A stretch of 24,707 nucleotides of DNA. It comes from a virus. The DNA lies in IMG/VR virus record IMGVR_UViG_3300032214_000294, positions 1 to 24,707 of that record. The stretch is one strand, 5' to 3'. Positions 13,049 through 21,238 of the stretch are shown in pieces (position 1 is the stretch's first letter; each line of letters begins with the position of its first letter). The notes below the pieces were generated by a model that was not told the DNA's origin, did no database searches, and saw only the letters and a list, made by a program, of their open reading frames with translations. The position numbers were made by a program, and so were the translations under genes.

Positions 13049-14449
13049 ATGGGCATTATGGACATTTTCGGCAAGAAAAAGCAGAATTTGAACGAATCAA
13101 ATACCGTTTTAGGCCAATTGCAACTTGGTAATCAAGTTATTTATGGCACACAACGACAGCAATCTACTGGTCAACAACTACTTTATGTAACGACTTCGAG
13201 CACAACTGCCGCTGGTCGGGTGTTAGATATTTCCGCATTGACGCGAAATTCTACTGTTATGGGGTGCGTTGGTGTTAAGGCTAGGGCGTTATCACAGTGC
13301 GGCATTTCTATTATGTCTCGTGCCGATGATGGTAGTTTTGTTAATGCGCTTACAGATACAAACGTTGGGCCAAGAGATAAGGCTAAGGCACGGCAAGTGC
13401 TAAATTTGCTGATGAATCCAAATAATTTTCAAAGTTCGTATGAATTTTGGTATCAATGGATGATGTGGCAAGACCTTGCCGGTGAATCGTTTACGTTGTG
13501 GTGGAGAGAAAATCGTAAAAATGCAAGTACAACACCACTTGAAATGTACAACTTAGATGCAACGCTAATTACGGTGCAACTTACGCCTACGCGTTATCCC
13601 TCTTACAGATTGTCTACGCCATCGTACGGATTTAGCAAAGATGAGCCTCTGGATGCGTTTGAAGTTATGCATGTTAAAGAGGCGGCATGGCAAGGGTCGT
13701 CAGGTTTTAATAAAGGCATTTTAGCAACTGAGTTAATTGCGCTTGACCAAGACATAGATATTTACGCTAACTTTATTATGCAAAACGGCGCAAAGCCGTC
13801 TGGCATTTTTAAAACTGACCAAGTAATTCCTGATGCCAAATACAAGGAAATTGCTTCGCGTATTAAAGAAACTTGGAATCAAATGATTGGCAGTCGTGCG
13901 GCAGACCCGTCAAAATCAGGTCAAGGTATGTTATTAGACCAAGGTATGACGTACGAAAGCATTAAGATGCTGAATTTGCAAGACGCTGATGCGGCTAATT
14001 TAAAAGTGCAAACAATGAAACGCATTTGCGGTCTGTTTGGTGTGCCGCCCGCTATGCTTGGGATTGCAGACCAAAAATATAATAATACGCAGACAATGTT
14101 GGATGAGTTTTATAAAACTGTTATGTATCCAACGGTTATTTCGTTAGAGCAAAAATTAAAACAGCACTTATTCAAGGGATACCCTAATTTGTGTGTGCGT
14201 TTTGATACAAAAGACTTTTTAAAAGGCGCGGCACTTGACCAAATGAATTTTGTGACAGCCGGTGTAAAAGCAGGTATCATGACGGTTAATGAAGCGCGAG
14301 AATATATGAATATGGCAGAACTAGAAGGTGCAGATGTTTTAGCACCACTAGATTTAAAGGCAGATAAGCCTGTTGCCGGTAGTTCACCACAAGATACGGG
14401 CGGCGGTGGCGGTAATCAAAAGAGCAAGATGAATATCGGGGCAACCTGA
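13049..14449 (+). CDS. Portal protein, HK97 family
   Basis: This 466-residue protein shows HK97-portal landmarks: NSTVMGCVGVKARALSQCGI near the N-terminus, WYQWMMWQDLAGESFTLWW, VMHVKEAAWQGSSGFNKGIL and the C-terminal ICGLFGVPPAMLGIADQKYN. It forms the dodecameric ring through which DNA enters and to which the tail connects. The C-terminus is Gly/Gln rich (DTGGGGGNQK). The ATG at 13049 has GGGAG nine bases upstream. The TGA overlaps the start of a small frame at 14449 (ATGA). Confidence 0.95.
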   Translation: MGIMDIFGKKKQNLNESNTVLGQLQLGNQVIYGTQRQQSTGQQLLYVTTSSTTAAGRVLDISALTRNSTVMGCVGVKARALSQCGISIMSRADDGSFVNALTDTNVGPRDKAKARQVLNLLMNPNNFQSSYEFWYQWMMWQDLAGESFTLWWRENRKNASTTPLEMYNLDATLITVQLTPTRYPSYRLSTPSYGFSKDEPLDAFEVMHVKEAAWQGSSGFNKGILATELIALDQDIDIYANFIMQNGAKPSGIFKTDQVIPDAKYKEIASRIKETWNQMIGSRAADPSKSGQGMLLDQGMTYESIKMLNLQDADAANLKVQTMKRICGLFGVPPAMLGIADQKYNNTQTMLDEFYKTVMYPTVISLEQKLKQHLFKGYPNLCVRFDTKDFLKGAALDQMNFVTAGVKAGIMTVNEAREYMNMAELEGADVLAPLDLKADKPVAGSSPQDTGGGGGNQKSKMNIGAT

Positions 14450-14730
14450 TGAATAATTTAAAAAAAATGCTCACATTGTTGACTTCACAAACTAAGTCAA
14501 CTAATGTTACACTTGCGACCGTAGAGAAACCCCACAAGATAACAGACGACAATCAATCTATTCACAACGGGGTGATAAATGAAAAATCTGACTCTAATTT
14601 GCGAAGCGAAAGTCCAACTAGCGGTTGGCGCAAACGAGGCGCAAAATCCAACGGGCATGATGGAAGCCAGAGTGACAACGTGGGGAGCAAGAGAGGGCGC
14701 GGACGGCCGAAAATTCAATTACCAACCTGA
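14449..14730 (+). CDS. Possible small overlapping protein with a C-terminal AT-hook-like motif
   Basis: The ATG overlaps the portal stop as ATGA and opens a 93-residue frame. The first ~43 residues are encoded in DNA not used by the protease; the last ~50 overlap the protease start in another frame. The polar sequence is rich in Ser, Asn and Lys and ends GSKRGRGRPKIQLPT, which fits the AT-hook core GRP flanked by basic residues. The overlap makes chance a serious possibility: the protease codons there encode a conserved part of the protease and could dictate this frame. A real protein would be small, disordered and perhaps DNA-binding. Confidence 0.3.
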   Translation: MNNLKKMLTLLTSQTKSTNVTLATVEKPHKITDDNQSIHNGVINEKSDSNLRSESPTSGWRKRGAKSNGHDGSQSDNVGSKRGRGRPKIQLPT

Positions 14731-15367
14731 AGGTTTTATGGATTGGGCAAATGAGTTTAATGCTAGTGAAAAGCCTTTGCCTATGTTTCTAAATCACAAT
14801 GATTTAGGTATGCCAATGGGTGAGTGGAATTCTTTTGAATTTGACCAAGATGGCATGACTGCAAAAGGTCGTTTGTATACCAATACTGTCGGCGGTAACG
14901 ACCTGTATCAAATTCTAAAAGAATCTCCTAAAATGTTTGGCGGTGTTTCTGTTGGCGCATACGCAGACGAGGCACAAATGGTTGACGCGGATGGAAACCT
15001 CGTTGATGACGATACCGAAGAAGCATATTTTCAAATTACCAAAGGCGGACTGCGAGAAGTTAGCGTGGTGATGTACCCTAATAATCCCAATGCAGAAATT
15101 CACAAACTGGAAGCGTTTGACGCTAAAGGGCATGTGAACCCACGGGTTTTGGAAAAGGCTTTGCGTGATGCTGGCCTTAACAAAAAGGATGCGACCACCG
15201 CATCTAGTATCTTCAAGCGTGTATTGGAACAGCGTGATGCTACCAATAAACCTGAAGTAACCCCAACTCAGGGTGAGCCTGATGCGGTGGTAAACGAAGC
15301 CGATGCACTGCTTGCCGCTTTTGAAGCGCGTGAGTTAGCGAAGGCACTTGAAAAACGCATTAAATAA
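14579..15367 (+). CDS. HK97-family prohead protease
   Basis: Recognisable blocks are EARVTTWGAREGADGRKF, FNYQPEGFMDWANEF, PLPMFLNHNDLGMPMGEW with the catalytic His, FGGVSVGAYA with the nucleophilic Ser, and GGLREVSVVMYPNNPNAEI. This serine protease cleaves the scaffold region from the major capsid protein during maturation. The C-terminal ~90 residues (HVNPRVLEKALRDAGLNKKD onward) form an alanine/lysine-rich tail, also seen in phages where the protease carries its own scaffold-interacting segment. GGGGTGAT lies six bases before the ATG. It ends ten bases before the major capsid gene. Confidence 0.92.
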   Translation: MKNLTLICEAKVQLAVGANEAQNPTGMMEARVTTWGAREGADGRKFNYQPEGFMDWANEFNASEKPLPMFLNHNDLGMPMGEWNSFEFDQDGMTAKGRLYTNTVGGNDLYQILKESPKMFGGVSVGAYADEAQMVDADGNLVDDDTEEAYFQITKGGLREVSVVMYPNNPNAEIHKLEAFDAKGHVNPRVLEKALRDAGLNKKDATTASSIFKRVLEQRDATNKPEVTPTQGEPDAVVNEADALLAAFEARELAKALEKRIK

Positions 15368-15377
15368 AGGACTTATT

Positions 15378-16721
15378 ATGTCAATGGAAAAAGTACTGGA
15401 AAAAGTCGACGCAATCGAAGCGTCTAATTTGACCAAAATCGAAGCGGTTAAGGCCGAAGTAGCAACTACAGTTGAATCTGCTAAAACAGAAATTCAAGAA
15501 AAACTAACTGCGCTTGAAGCAAAAGTTGCATCCATTCAAATGCCAGAGTTTATTCGCGCCCCTGCTAAAACAGTGCGTAGCGATGTTAACCGCATGGTTA
15601 AAGAGCAACTGCGTGACTTTCAAAAGTCCGGCGGTCGCATGGATAAGGAAATTAAACTATGGGAATCCGTTGAACAGCATGACGCATATTTGCGTGAAGC
15701 CTCAACGTTGACAGGTTCTGGTGCTGGCATTGGTGGTCGTACTGCGTATGACCCCGTATTCCACGCATTGCGTTTAATGAATCCTATGCGCGGTGTTTCA
15801 CGTAACGTGGCAACTGATGGTTCGACCTATCAGTTTCGCGCAAAAACGGGCAACGCAGGTCCAGCATGGGGATATACGATTCAAAACAACGGTGCGGCAA
15901 CAACTGAAGCCACAACAATTTGGCAATTAAATCTTGCCGATTTGAACGTTCAGTTTCCAATTCGTACCGCCGCTTTGGATGATATTGATGGTTTGGAATC
16001 AAACGTCGTTGACGACATGTTGAGCGAATTCAGTGCCGCTGAAGGCAATTCAATGATTATCAACAATGACCAAGCCGGTTCAACCACCACAACAACTGGT
16101 GCGACTTCTGGTTTGCGTGGTTTGAATTCCTATCCCGGTGCTAACGCTTCTTATACAGGCGGAACAATTAGCGCGGCGGCTTACGGTTCTAGCGGTACTG
16201 CTACATCCGATGGCGTACATAGCATTGCTACGTATGACCAATTAACCACTAATGGTTTTGGAACTGCAAACAATGTCGCATTTGCTGACCTTATCAACTT
16301 CATTCACTTGTTGCCACAACAATACTGGACACCATCTGCTCGTTTTGTTGTATCACCTTTGATGTTGGCTGGTATTCGTGGTTTAGTTGACGACAACGGC
16401 ACGCCTGTGTTTGAGCGTATGTCACCTTTGGTTTATGAAGGCATTGTTGGTAAGTTGTTGGGCTTTGACGTTGTGGTGAATAACTACATTGAAAGTCCGA
16501 TTGCTAACGGCGCATCTGCCGGCACTAACAGCCAGTACCCAATGTATTTTGGTGACTGGAGCCGTGGTCATACAATCGTGGACAGGCTTAATATGGTATT
16601 ACGTCGCTACGACCAAACAGCCCCCGGATTTATCACATTTTTTGGGGAAAAACGTTTGTGCGCCAGTGTTGTTGACCCTTTTAGCATTATTCGCTATCGT
16701 TCAACCGCTACCGGTGCTTGA
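15378..16721 (+). CDS. Major capsid protein, HK97 fold, with N-terminal delta (scaffold) domain
   Basis: The first ~105 residues are a charged helical region (EKVLEKVDAIEASNLTKIEA, then EKLTALEAKVASIQ) like the HK97 delta domain that scaffolds assembly and is then cut off. The conserved capsid part begins at LREASTLTGSGAGIGGRTAY (R at 106), close to the HK97 cleavage position after residue 103. It continues through NPMRGVSRNV, FPIRTAALDDIDGLESNVVD, and ends QTAPGFITFFGEKRL. The ATG at 15378 has AAAGG upstream. It is 447 residues long, of which about 340 would remain after cleavage. A strong terminator follows the stop. Confidence 0.94.
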   Translation: MSMEKVLEKVDAIEASNLTKIEAVKAEVATTVESAKTEIQEKLTALEAKVASIQMPEFIRAPAKTVRSDVNRMVKEQLRDFQKSGGRMDKEIKLWESVEQHDAYLREASTLTGSGAGIGGRTAYDPVFHALRLMNPMRGVSRNVATDGSTYQFRAKTGNAGPAWGYTIQNNGAATTEATTIWQLNLADLNVQFPIRTAALDDIDGLESNVVDDMLSEFSAAEGNSMIINNDQAGSTTTTTGATSGLRGLNSYPGANASYTGGTISAAAYGSSGTATSDGVHSIATYDQLTTNGFGTANNVAFADLINFIHLLPQQYWTPSARFVVSPLMLAGIRGLVDDNGTPVFERMSPLVYEGIVGKLLGFDVVVNNYIESPIANGASAGTNSQYPMYFGDWSRGHTIVDRLNMVLRRYDQTAPGFITFFGEKRLCASVVDPFSIIRYRSTATGA

Positions 16722-16726
16722 TGAAG

Positions 16727-16758
16727 TGGGGGGCTTCGGCTCCCCATTTTTTCTTTTT
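16727..16758 (+). terminator. UUCG-loop terminator between the two capsid genes
   Basis: TGGGGGGC pairs with GCTCCCCA (one G-T pair) around the ultra-stable TTCG loop, followed by TTTTTTCTTTTT. It is a strong intrinsic terminator five bases after the major capsid stop codon. Partial readthrough would make capsid message abundant relative to the downstream tail genes. I see no evident promoter in the 16 bases between it and the next gene's ATG. Confidence 0.9.
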
Positions 16759-16774
16759 GTTAAAGGAAATTAAA

Positions 16775-17791
16775 ATGAGTGCAACCCAAAAGATTCTTGA
16801 CGGCATTAAATTAGCGATTGCTGAAAATCGTAAAGTAACTATTGACTTACGCGAAGCATCGACACTGACTGGTTCAGGCTTGGGTATTGGTGGTCGCACT
16901 TATTTTGATGACGCTTTTGCCGCATTGCGTTATGCAAACCCTTTCCGTATGGGTTCGCGCAATATTAAAACACCTAATTCATCGGCAGTGCAATTTGTAG
17001 CAAAAACCGGTAACGCAACTGGTGCAAATCCGTGGAATCCTAATGCAACAGTTAACACTGGTTCGCCTGATACGGCAACATCATTTTGGGTAATGCCAAC
17101 ACGAATTATTAACGCGCAACTACCTATTCGTACTGCGGCGTTTGATGATATTAACGGCATTGAAGAAGCGTTAATGACCGACCTTGCACTAGAGTTTAGT
17201 CAGCAAGAAGGCGCATCGATGGCAACAAATAACGACCAAGCAGGCTCGACAACAACGACAACAGGCGCAACATACGGTTTGCGTGGTTTAGATATTTATT
17301 TAAGTGGTTCTGCGGCCTATGGTACAAGCGGAACGGCTATTACAAACGGTATTCACACATTGGTAACTACATCGCTTGGTGGTGTTACGCCAACGTACAA
17401 TAAAATTACAAACATTGCAAATTCATTGCCCGCCCAATACTGGTGTTTGCCTACAACTGCATGGCACATGACACCAACAATGATTCAAACGTTGCGTCAA
17501 TTAAAAGATACGCAAGGTTTGCCATTGTTTTTAGAATTAGGCGAAGCGGGTGAAGGCGGTGCAGTCGGTTCAATTTTTGGTTGGCCTGTTATTCCTAATT
17601 CATTCTTGTCTGTTGATTTTCCTATTTATTTAGCAAATTGGGATAGATTTTTAACCATCGCTGACGTTGAAGAAATGTCGGTGCAAGTGTTTGAACAAAC
17701 CGCGCCCGGATTTGTGACCCTGTACGCAGAGAAACGAGTTATTAGTACTGTGCGTGACCCGTTTGCGGGCGTGCGTGCTAGTGCGGCATAA
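16775..17791 (+). CDS. Second HK97-fold capsid paralogue lacking the delta domain
   Basis: This 338-residue protein aligns along its whole length to the mature part of the preceding capsid protein. Shared blocks are LREASTLTGSG.GIGGRT (here at residue 25), PIRTAA.DDI.GIE/LE, NNDQAGSTTTTTGAT and QTAPGF. It has only 25 residues before the shared block, against 105 in the first copy, so it carries no scaffold region. It may be a minor capsid subunit, for example at vertices, co-assembling with the cleaved major protein; a relic of duplication is also possible. The ATG at 16775 has AAAGGAAA upstream. No frame damage is seen. Confidence 0.88.
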   Translation: MSATQKILDGIKLAIAENRKVTIDLREASTLTGSGLGIGGRTYFDDAFAALRYANPFRMGSRNIKTPNSSAVQFVAKTGNATGANPWNPNATVNTGSPDTATSFWVMPTRIINAQLPIRTAAFDDINGIEEALMTDLALEFSQQEGASMATNNDQAGSTTTTTGATYGLRGLDIYLSGSAAYGTSGTAITNGIHTLVTTSLGGVTPTYNKITNIANSLPAQYWCLPTTAWHMTPTMIQTLRQLKDTQGLPLFLELGEAGEGGAVGSIFGWPVIPNSFLSVDFPIYLANWDRFLTIADVEEMSVQVFEQTAPGFVTLYAEKRVISTVRDPFAGVRASAA

Positions 17792-17802
17792 AGGGGCTAC
17801 AA

Positions 17803-18465
17803 ATGGCAGTTGAGAATTTAACACTCGCGCCGTTTTATTCCGACCAACGGAATCCTTATAACTACGCTAAGTTTGAGCAAGTTAATCGTGATGTTGCGAC
17901 GCCATGGTTAACGCTGTCTGAAATTACGCAACAATTAAATTTGTTTGACGATGAAAGTCAGGATACGTATTTAAAATCGCTTGAATTAGCCACGCGCATG
18001 GCGATTGAGGATTACATTGGCGCGGCTATTTATCCAACGACATACAAGGTGTATTACACAAACTTTGGTTTGTACAACACTGCCGTGTATTTAGATTTGC
18101 CCGAAGTTGCTGTTAGTGCGTTTAACACGGTTGGCGTAACCATTAACTTGTTGCAATATTATTCAACATCAAACGTTACGCCTGTAACCATCGCATCTAC
18201 ATCGTATTCATACGACCCAACTGGAAATAGAGTTATTGTTAACACGATACCTAATACGCTAAACCAACAAGTGGCAAATCCTATTGTTTTAACGTACACG
18301 CAAAATTCAGGCTTTCTATCAACGTACCCTGTAATTAAACAAGCGGCACTAATGTTGTTAACGCATCTTTATAACAACCGGTCAAATACATCTGACACTA
18401 TGTTGCGCGAAGTTCCGTTTGGTGTTGCAACATTATTGCGTCCGTATAAACCTTTGGTGATGTGA
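17803..18465 (+). CDS. Head-tail connector (adaptor), gp6-like family
   Basis: The arrangement TPWLTLSEITQQLNLFDDES, then YLKSLELATRMAIEDYIGAAIYP, a middle beta region and VIKQAALMLLTHLYNNRSNT followed by VPFGVATLLRPYK is characteristic of the gp6/adaptor family, which forms the first ring below the portal. The C-terminal helix with the HLYNNR pattern and the final LLRPYK are the most reliable parts. The length of 220 residues is somewhat longer than HK97 gp6, through a beta-strand-rich insert. AGGGG precedes the ATG, and the next gene follows after one base. Confidence 0.85.
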   Translation: MAVENLTLAPFYSDQRNPYNYAKFEQVNRDVATPWLTLSEITQQLNLFDDESQDTYLKSLELATRMAIEDYIGAAIYPTTYKVYYTNFGLYNTAVYLDLPEVAVSAFNTVGVTINLLQYYSTSNVTPVTIASTSYSYDPTGNRVIVNTIPNTLNQQVANPIVLTYTQNSGFLSTYPVIKQAALMLLTHLYNNRSNTSDTMLREVPFGVATLLRPYKPLVM

Positions 18466-18466
18466 T

Positions 18467-18811
18467 ATGGGAATTGCACGCTTTGAGAACATTACAGTAA
18501 ACCAATTAACTTTTGGTGCAAGTTCTTTTGGTGAGCAATCTACAACTATTACAAAATGGTTTGATACAAGGGCGCGAGTTGCTTCAGTAGCCAATAGCGT
18601 ACGTATTTCAGAAAAGTATCGAATTTATGCCGACATTGTAGAGTTCACACTAAATTACACACCGAATACAAAAACGATTGTTGATAGCCAAAACTTGTAT
18701 TCGATTGCTTGGAAAAGTGCCAACTGGCGTATTGATAGTGTGCGTGAATCTAATGACCGCATGACGGTTAAATTGCTTTGCGTGCGCAACGACCCTGTGG
18801 TGGCAGTATGA
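18467..18811 (+). CDS. Head closure / head-tail joining protein
   Basis: This 114-residue beta-rich protein has FGEQSTTITKWFDTRARVAS, RISEKYRIYADIVEFTLNYT, and SQNLYSIAWKSANWRIDSVR. The sequence pattern (short strands ending in W.I.SVRE followed by a K-rich strand) and its place just after the adaptor fit the SPP1 gp16/HK97 gp7-type head closure or stopper family. It would plug the head and offer the docking surface for the tail. The stop overlaps the next ATG as ATGA. Assignment rests on position as much as sequence. Confidence 0.7.
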   Translation: MGIARFENITVNQLTFGASSFGEQSTTITKWFDTRARVASVANSVRISEKYRIYADIVEFTLNYTPNTKTIVDSQNLYSIAWKSANWRIDSVRESNDRMTVKLLCVRNDPVVAV

Positions 18812-19230
18812 CCGCACAAACCAATGTTGTTAATTACGGCAAAGCGATACAGTATCAACTGAACAGCATTGTTACGCCTGTGCCTGTTTATGCGGCTTTT
18901 AATCGCAATTTTGCGACTCAGCCTAAGTTCATTACATGGATGCTCAGAAACGTGCACCAAGACGTTTATACGGGCGTGTATCAGTCAGTTAAGGGCATTG
19001 ACCGCCCCGTGTTTCAGATAAGTATCTTTACGCAAGTGATTGAAGATGGTTTTACAATTTCCAATCAGGTACTACAATCGCTACACGGCTATAGCGGTAT
19101 GTTAGGAAATCCGGCTGACGGGGGTTTTTATATTTCCAAAGCGGATTGCCAGTGGCTGTATAACAGTTACGACAATGAGAATAAATTGGCTGAAATCTTC
19201 ATTGATTGCACCATAGATATTCCAACATAA
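18808..19230 (+). CDS. Tail completion/terminator-like protein (DUF3168-like)
   Basis: This 140-residue protein has RPVFQISIFTQVIEDGFTIS, NQVLQSLHGYSGMLGN and a C-terminal NKLAEIFIDCTIDIP. The central pattern (strand, long helix, LHGYSG) resembles the DUF3168/gp17-like tail terminators that cap the tail tube at the head side. The ATG at 18808 overlaps the previous stop; an upstream start at 18778 is inside the neighbour. It precedes the tail tube gene, the usual order. Confidence is moderate because the N-terminal half is not distinctive. Confidence 0.7.
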   Translation: MTAQTNVVNYGKAIQYQLNSIVTPVPVYAAFNRNFATQPKFITWMLRNVHQDVYTGVYQSVKGIDRPVFQISIFTQVIEDGFTISNQVLQSLHGYSGMLGNPADGGFYISKADCQWLYNSYDNENKLAEIFIDCTIDIPT

Positions 19231-19266
19231 GACACGATTTTTTCAACTCTTTAAAGGAAACTCAAA

Positions 19267-19761
19267 ATGGCTTTACCAACCAAAATTTTGCCCGGCTTTA
19301 GTGCAACGCTATACGCACAGCCAACCTCAACACCAACGCCTCTAACAACTGCGGCATTGTCCACTTACGCTACCGTTTCTGCCTTGGCAATTTCCGGTAA
19401 CTTAGTGCCAGTTGAGGCTATTCCTGCATTTGGTCAAGATGATGCTGTTGCGTCATTTGGCATTGCGGGGTCACGTCAATCGGACAAAATTCCTGTGCAA
19501 TCCGCACCAACAAGTATGAGCATTACAGCCGCTTGGAATCCTAGCGATACTGTTTTGTTATTGCTTCGCGCTGATGCTTATAACGGCACGATTGACCGCA
19601 CGTTTATTATTTCTGCTACCGATGGTACAGGCATCGTAAATTACGCGTTCAATGGTCGCGTGAGCCAATGGACTATTGACTCCGCGCCCGGAGCCGAGGC
19701 CAAAGTTAACTTTACGATTCATCCCCGTGGTAATCAATACGGCTGGTCTGCCAGTACCTAA
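19267..19761 (+). CDS. Major tail tube protein
   Basis: This 164-residue beta-rich protein starts MALPTKILPGFSATLYAQPT and contains VPVEAIPAFGQDDAVASFGI-like strands, then TAAWNPSDTVLLLLRADAYN and NYAFNGRVSQWTIDSAPGAE. The DxD/IDSAPGAEAKVNFTI pattern and length fit siphovirus tail tube proteins, whose hexameric rings form the tail lumen. AAAGGAAAC provides a strong ribosome site, consistent with a protein needed in many copies. It stands between the completion protein and the chaperone genes, as expected. Confidence 0.85.
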   Translation: MALPTKILPGFSATLYAQPTSTPTPLTTAALSTYATVSALAISGNLVPVEAIPAFGQDDAVASFGIAGSRQSDKIPVQSAPTSMSITAAWNPSDTVLLLLRADAYNGTIDRTFIISATDGTGIVNYAFNGRVSQWTIDSAPGAEAKVNFTIHPRGNQYGWSAST

Positions 19762-19763
19762 TT

Positions 19764-19961
19764 ATGACCACTGATGACGCAGTAACATTGCTGACCAGTA
19801 CCTACTTGCCTTTTGACCTTGTGGTCAGGGGCATGGAATTAGACCCTAAGGAAGTAGCGGATGCTTTGGCAAAAGTTGCACAAGGGTCTGAAGAACAAAC
19901 TGTTTTGCAGTTTTTGGCATCATACTTCCCGTATATGCCTCCAAATAAGACAAAAGAATAA
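19764..19961 (+). CDS. Small hypothetical tail-region protein, 65 aa
   Basis: The protein begins MTTDDAVTLLTSTYLPFDLV and is acidic and helical. Its main segment is DPKEVADALAKVAQGSEEQT, followed by VLQFLASYFPYM. No catalytic or membrane motif is present. It starts two bases after the tail tube stop and is followed four bases later by another small gene, so it is probably cotranslated. Small proteins in this position of siphovirus tail modules are sometimes assembly factors; nothing here proves it. Confidence 0.65.
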   Translation: MTTDDAVTLLTSTYLPFDLVVRGMELDPKEVADALAKVAQGSEEQTVLQFLASYFPYMPPNKTKE

Positions 19962-19964
19962 GAT

Positions 19965-20189
19965 ATGACAACGACAATAAAGGACAGTAATGACTTATTG
20001 GGTTTTCTGGTAAGCCAAGCCGAATCTCGCAAGGATTGGTTTGGCTTTTCTCAGCAACGCATGACAGCGGTAACGCTTGCGCATCAAATTGCACAGCATC
20101 ATGCGGACAAAATGACACCCGATGAAGTCGTAGATTACGCACTGCAAGTCAATCACCTTATATTTCATAAAATTATTAAGGCGGGATAA
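19965..20189 (+). CDS. Small hypothetical tail-region protein, 74 aa
   Basis: This helical protein starts MTTTIKDSNDLLGFLVSQAE and contains WFGFSQQRMTAVTLAHQIAQ and TPDEVVDYALQVNHLIF. It has several histidines and a mixed charge pattern, no cysteines and no membrane span. It lies between the tail tube gene and the gp10-like gene, four bases after its upstream neighbour. The family and function are unknown. A weak AAGATATG start context suggests translational coupling. Confidence 0.65.
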   Translation: MTTTIKDSNDLLGFLVSQAESRKDWFGFSQQRMTAVTLAHQIAQHHADKMTPDEVVDYALQVNHLIFHKIIKAG

Positions 20190-20192
20190 ACC

Positions 20193-20759
20193 ATGCAAGC
20201 ATCTTTCAAAATCGTTGGATTGAAGGATGTGCTTGCCGCGTTTAATAATTTGGCAGACCAAATTGGCGATAAAAAAGCCACCAGCAAAATTTTAGTGCCC
20301 GCCATGCGCGAGGCAATGCAACCTGTTTTAAATGAAGCGGTATCACGTGCACCGGTTGACACGGGTGGCTTAAGGTTATCTTTACAAATTGAGGCAAGAC
20401 GCCCTACAAGACGCGATAAACGTTCCAGATACATATCTGAAACTGATACTGTTATCGCGGCAGTTACCACGGCATCTGGTGAAAAACTAGCCAAGATGAG
20501 TGAGGGTAAAGGCTTGGTAAAAGCCAAGAGGCGGCTTGCCGCAATGGAAGGTGATGCGCATGTAGGCGCGTATCGCGCACATAAATTTCAAGGTATTAAA
20601 AGCGATGCTAGGGCAATAGCGCAAGAGTTTGGTTCTGCGCATAATGCCGCGCATCCTTATTTGAGAACATCAATGGAAGGCCAAGCCCAACAGACCGCCA
20701 AAAGGCTTGGTGAAATTATAGGTAGGCGGTTATTACAATACAAGGCAAAACAAAGATGA
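20193..20759 (+). CDS. HK97 gp10-like tail component
   Basis: The sequence FKIVGLKDVLAAFNNLADQI, then ILVPAMREAMQPVLNEAVSR followed by APVDTGGLRLSL, is characteristic of the HK97 gp10 family. The core APVDTG motif and the later EFGSAHNAAHPYLRTSM are diagnostic (normally EFGT...AQPFLRPA). Family members act at the tail-head join or in tail tube assembly. In HK97-like genomes gp10 usually precedes the tail tube gene; here it follows it and two small genes. At 188 residues it has a basic insert (RPTRRDKRSRYISETD). The last four bases overlap the chaperone gene. Confidence 0.85.
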   Translation: MQASFKIVGLKDVLAAFNNLADQIGDKKATSKILVPAMREAMQPVLNEAVSRAPVDTGGLRLSLQIEARRPTRRDKRSRYISETDTVIAAVTTASGEKLAKMSEGKGLVKAKRRLAAMEGDAHVGAYRAHKFQGIKSDARAIAQEFGSAHNAAHPYLRTSMEGQAQQTAKRLGEIIGRRLLQYKAKQR

Positions 20760-21238
20760 CAAAATTCTCAAGTGCGTTTGGCGACAAGTACCAAGCCAAC
20801 AGGAAAAACCTTTTAATTCGTTCCTTTGAATTAGGCGGTCATACATTTAAAGTGCGTATTCCATTGGTTGCAGAATCAGATGCAATATACAAAAAAGTTT
20901 CTGAGCCTGATGATGAAACGATAGAAAAAATTTACGTTGATATCACCGCTTCGTTAAGACAATTTGAGGCAACGCAGACAGAAGATTTTAAATTTACTGA
21001 TAACGATATTTTGGTTGATGGTCGCTCGATGCGAGAAGCGGCTAAAAACAAGGCTATTACAGAGGCTCGTATTACCGAGTTTTTTAAACTGCTTGTTCCT
21101 GAACTGGAAGGCGCAAGCCTTGAAGATTTAACCTACGCTGATATTGAGCAAGAATTTCCTACGTCAGTGCAAATGATGATTGTTGAAAAAATTGGCGAAG
21201 TGATTAGCCCAAGTTATAGGGAAGCGCGGGGAAACTGA
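20756..21238 (+). CDS. Tail assembly chaperone G-type protein
   Basis: The 160-residue protein starts MTKFSSAFGDKYQANRKNLL and contains FELGGHTFKVRIPLVAESDA, then LRQFEATQTEDFKFTDNDIL and EFFKLLVPELEGASLEDLTY. It is charged, acidic in the middle, and lies between the tube-related genes and the tape measure, the place of lambda gpG-type chaperones. Its final codons CGG GGA AAC TGA contain the slippery heptamer G GGA AAC, so a fraction of ribosomes would continue in the -1 frame into the T-like extension. G-type proteins coat the tape measure while the tail tube polymerises. Confidence 0.85.
   Translation: MTKFSSAFGDKYQANRKNLLIRSFELGGHTFKVRIPLVAESDAIYKKVSEPDDETIEKIYVDITASLRQFEATQTEDFKFTDNDILVDGRSMREAAKNKAITEARITEFFKLLVPELEGASLEDLTYADIEQEFPTSVQMMIVEKIGEVISPSYREARGN

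Noticed and set aside
14455-14466. In-register T TTA AAA slippery sequence just after the portal stop, possible frameshift into the protease
   Set aside because: A -1 slip leads into the third frame, not the protease frame, which is +1 relative to the small frame; the protease also has its own strong ribosome site.
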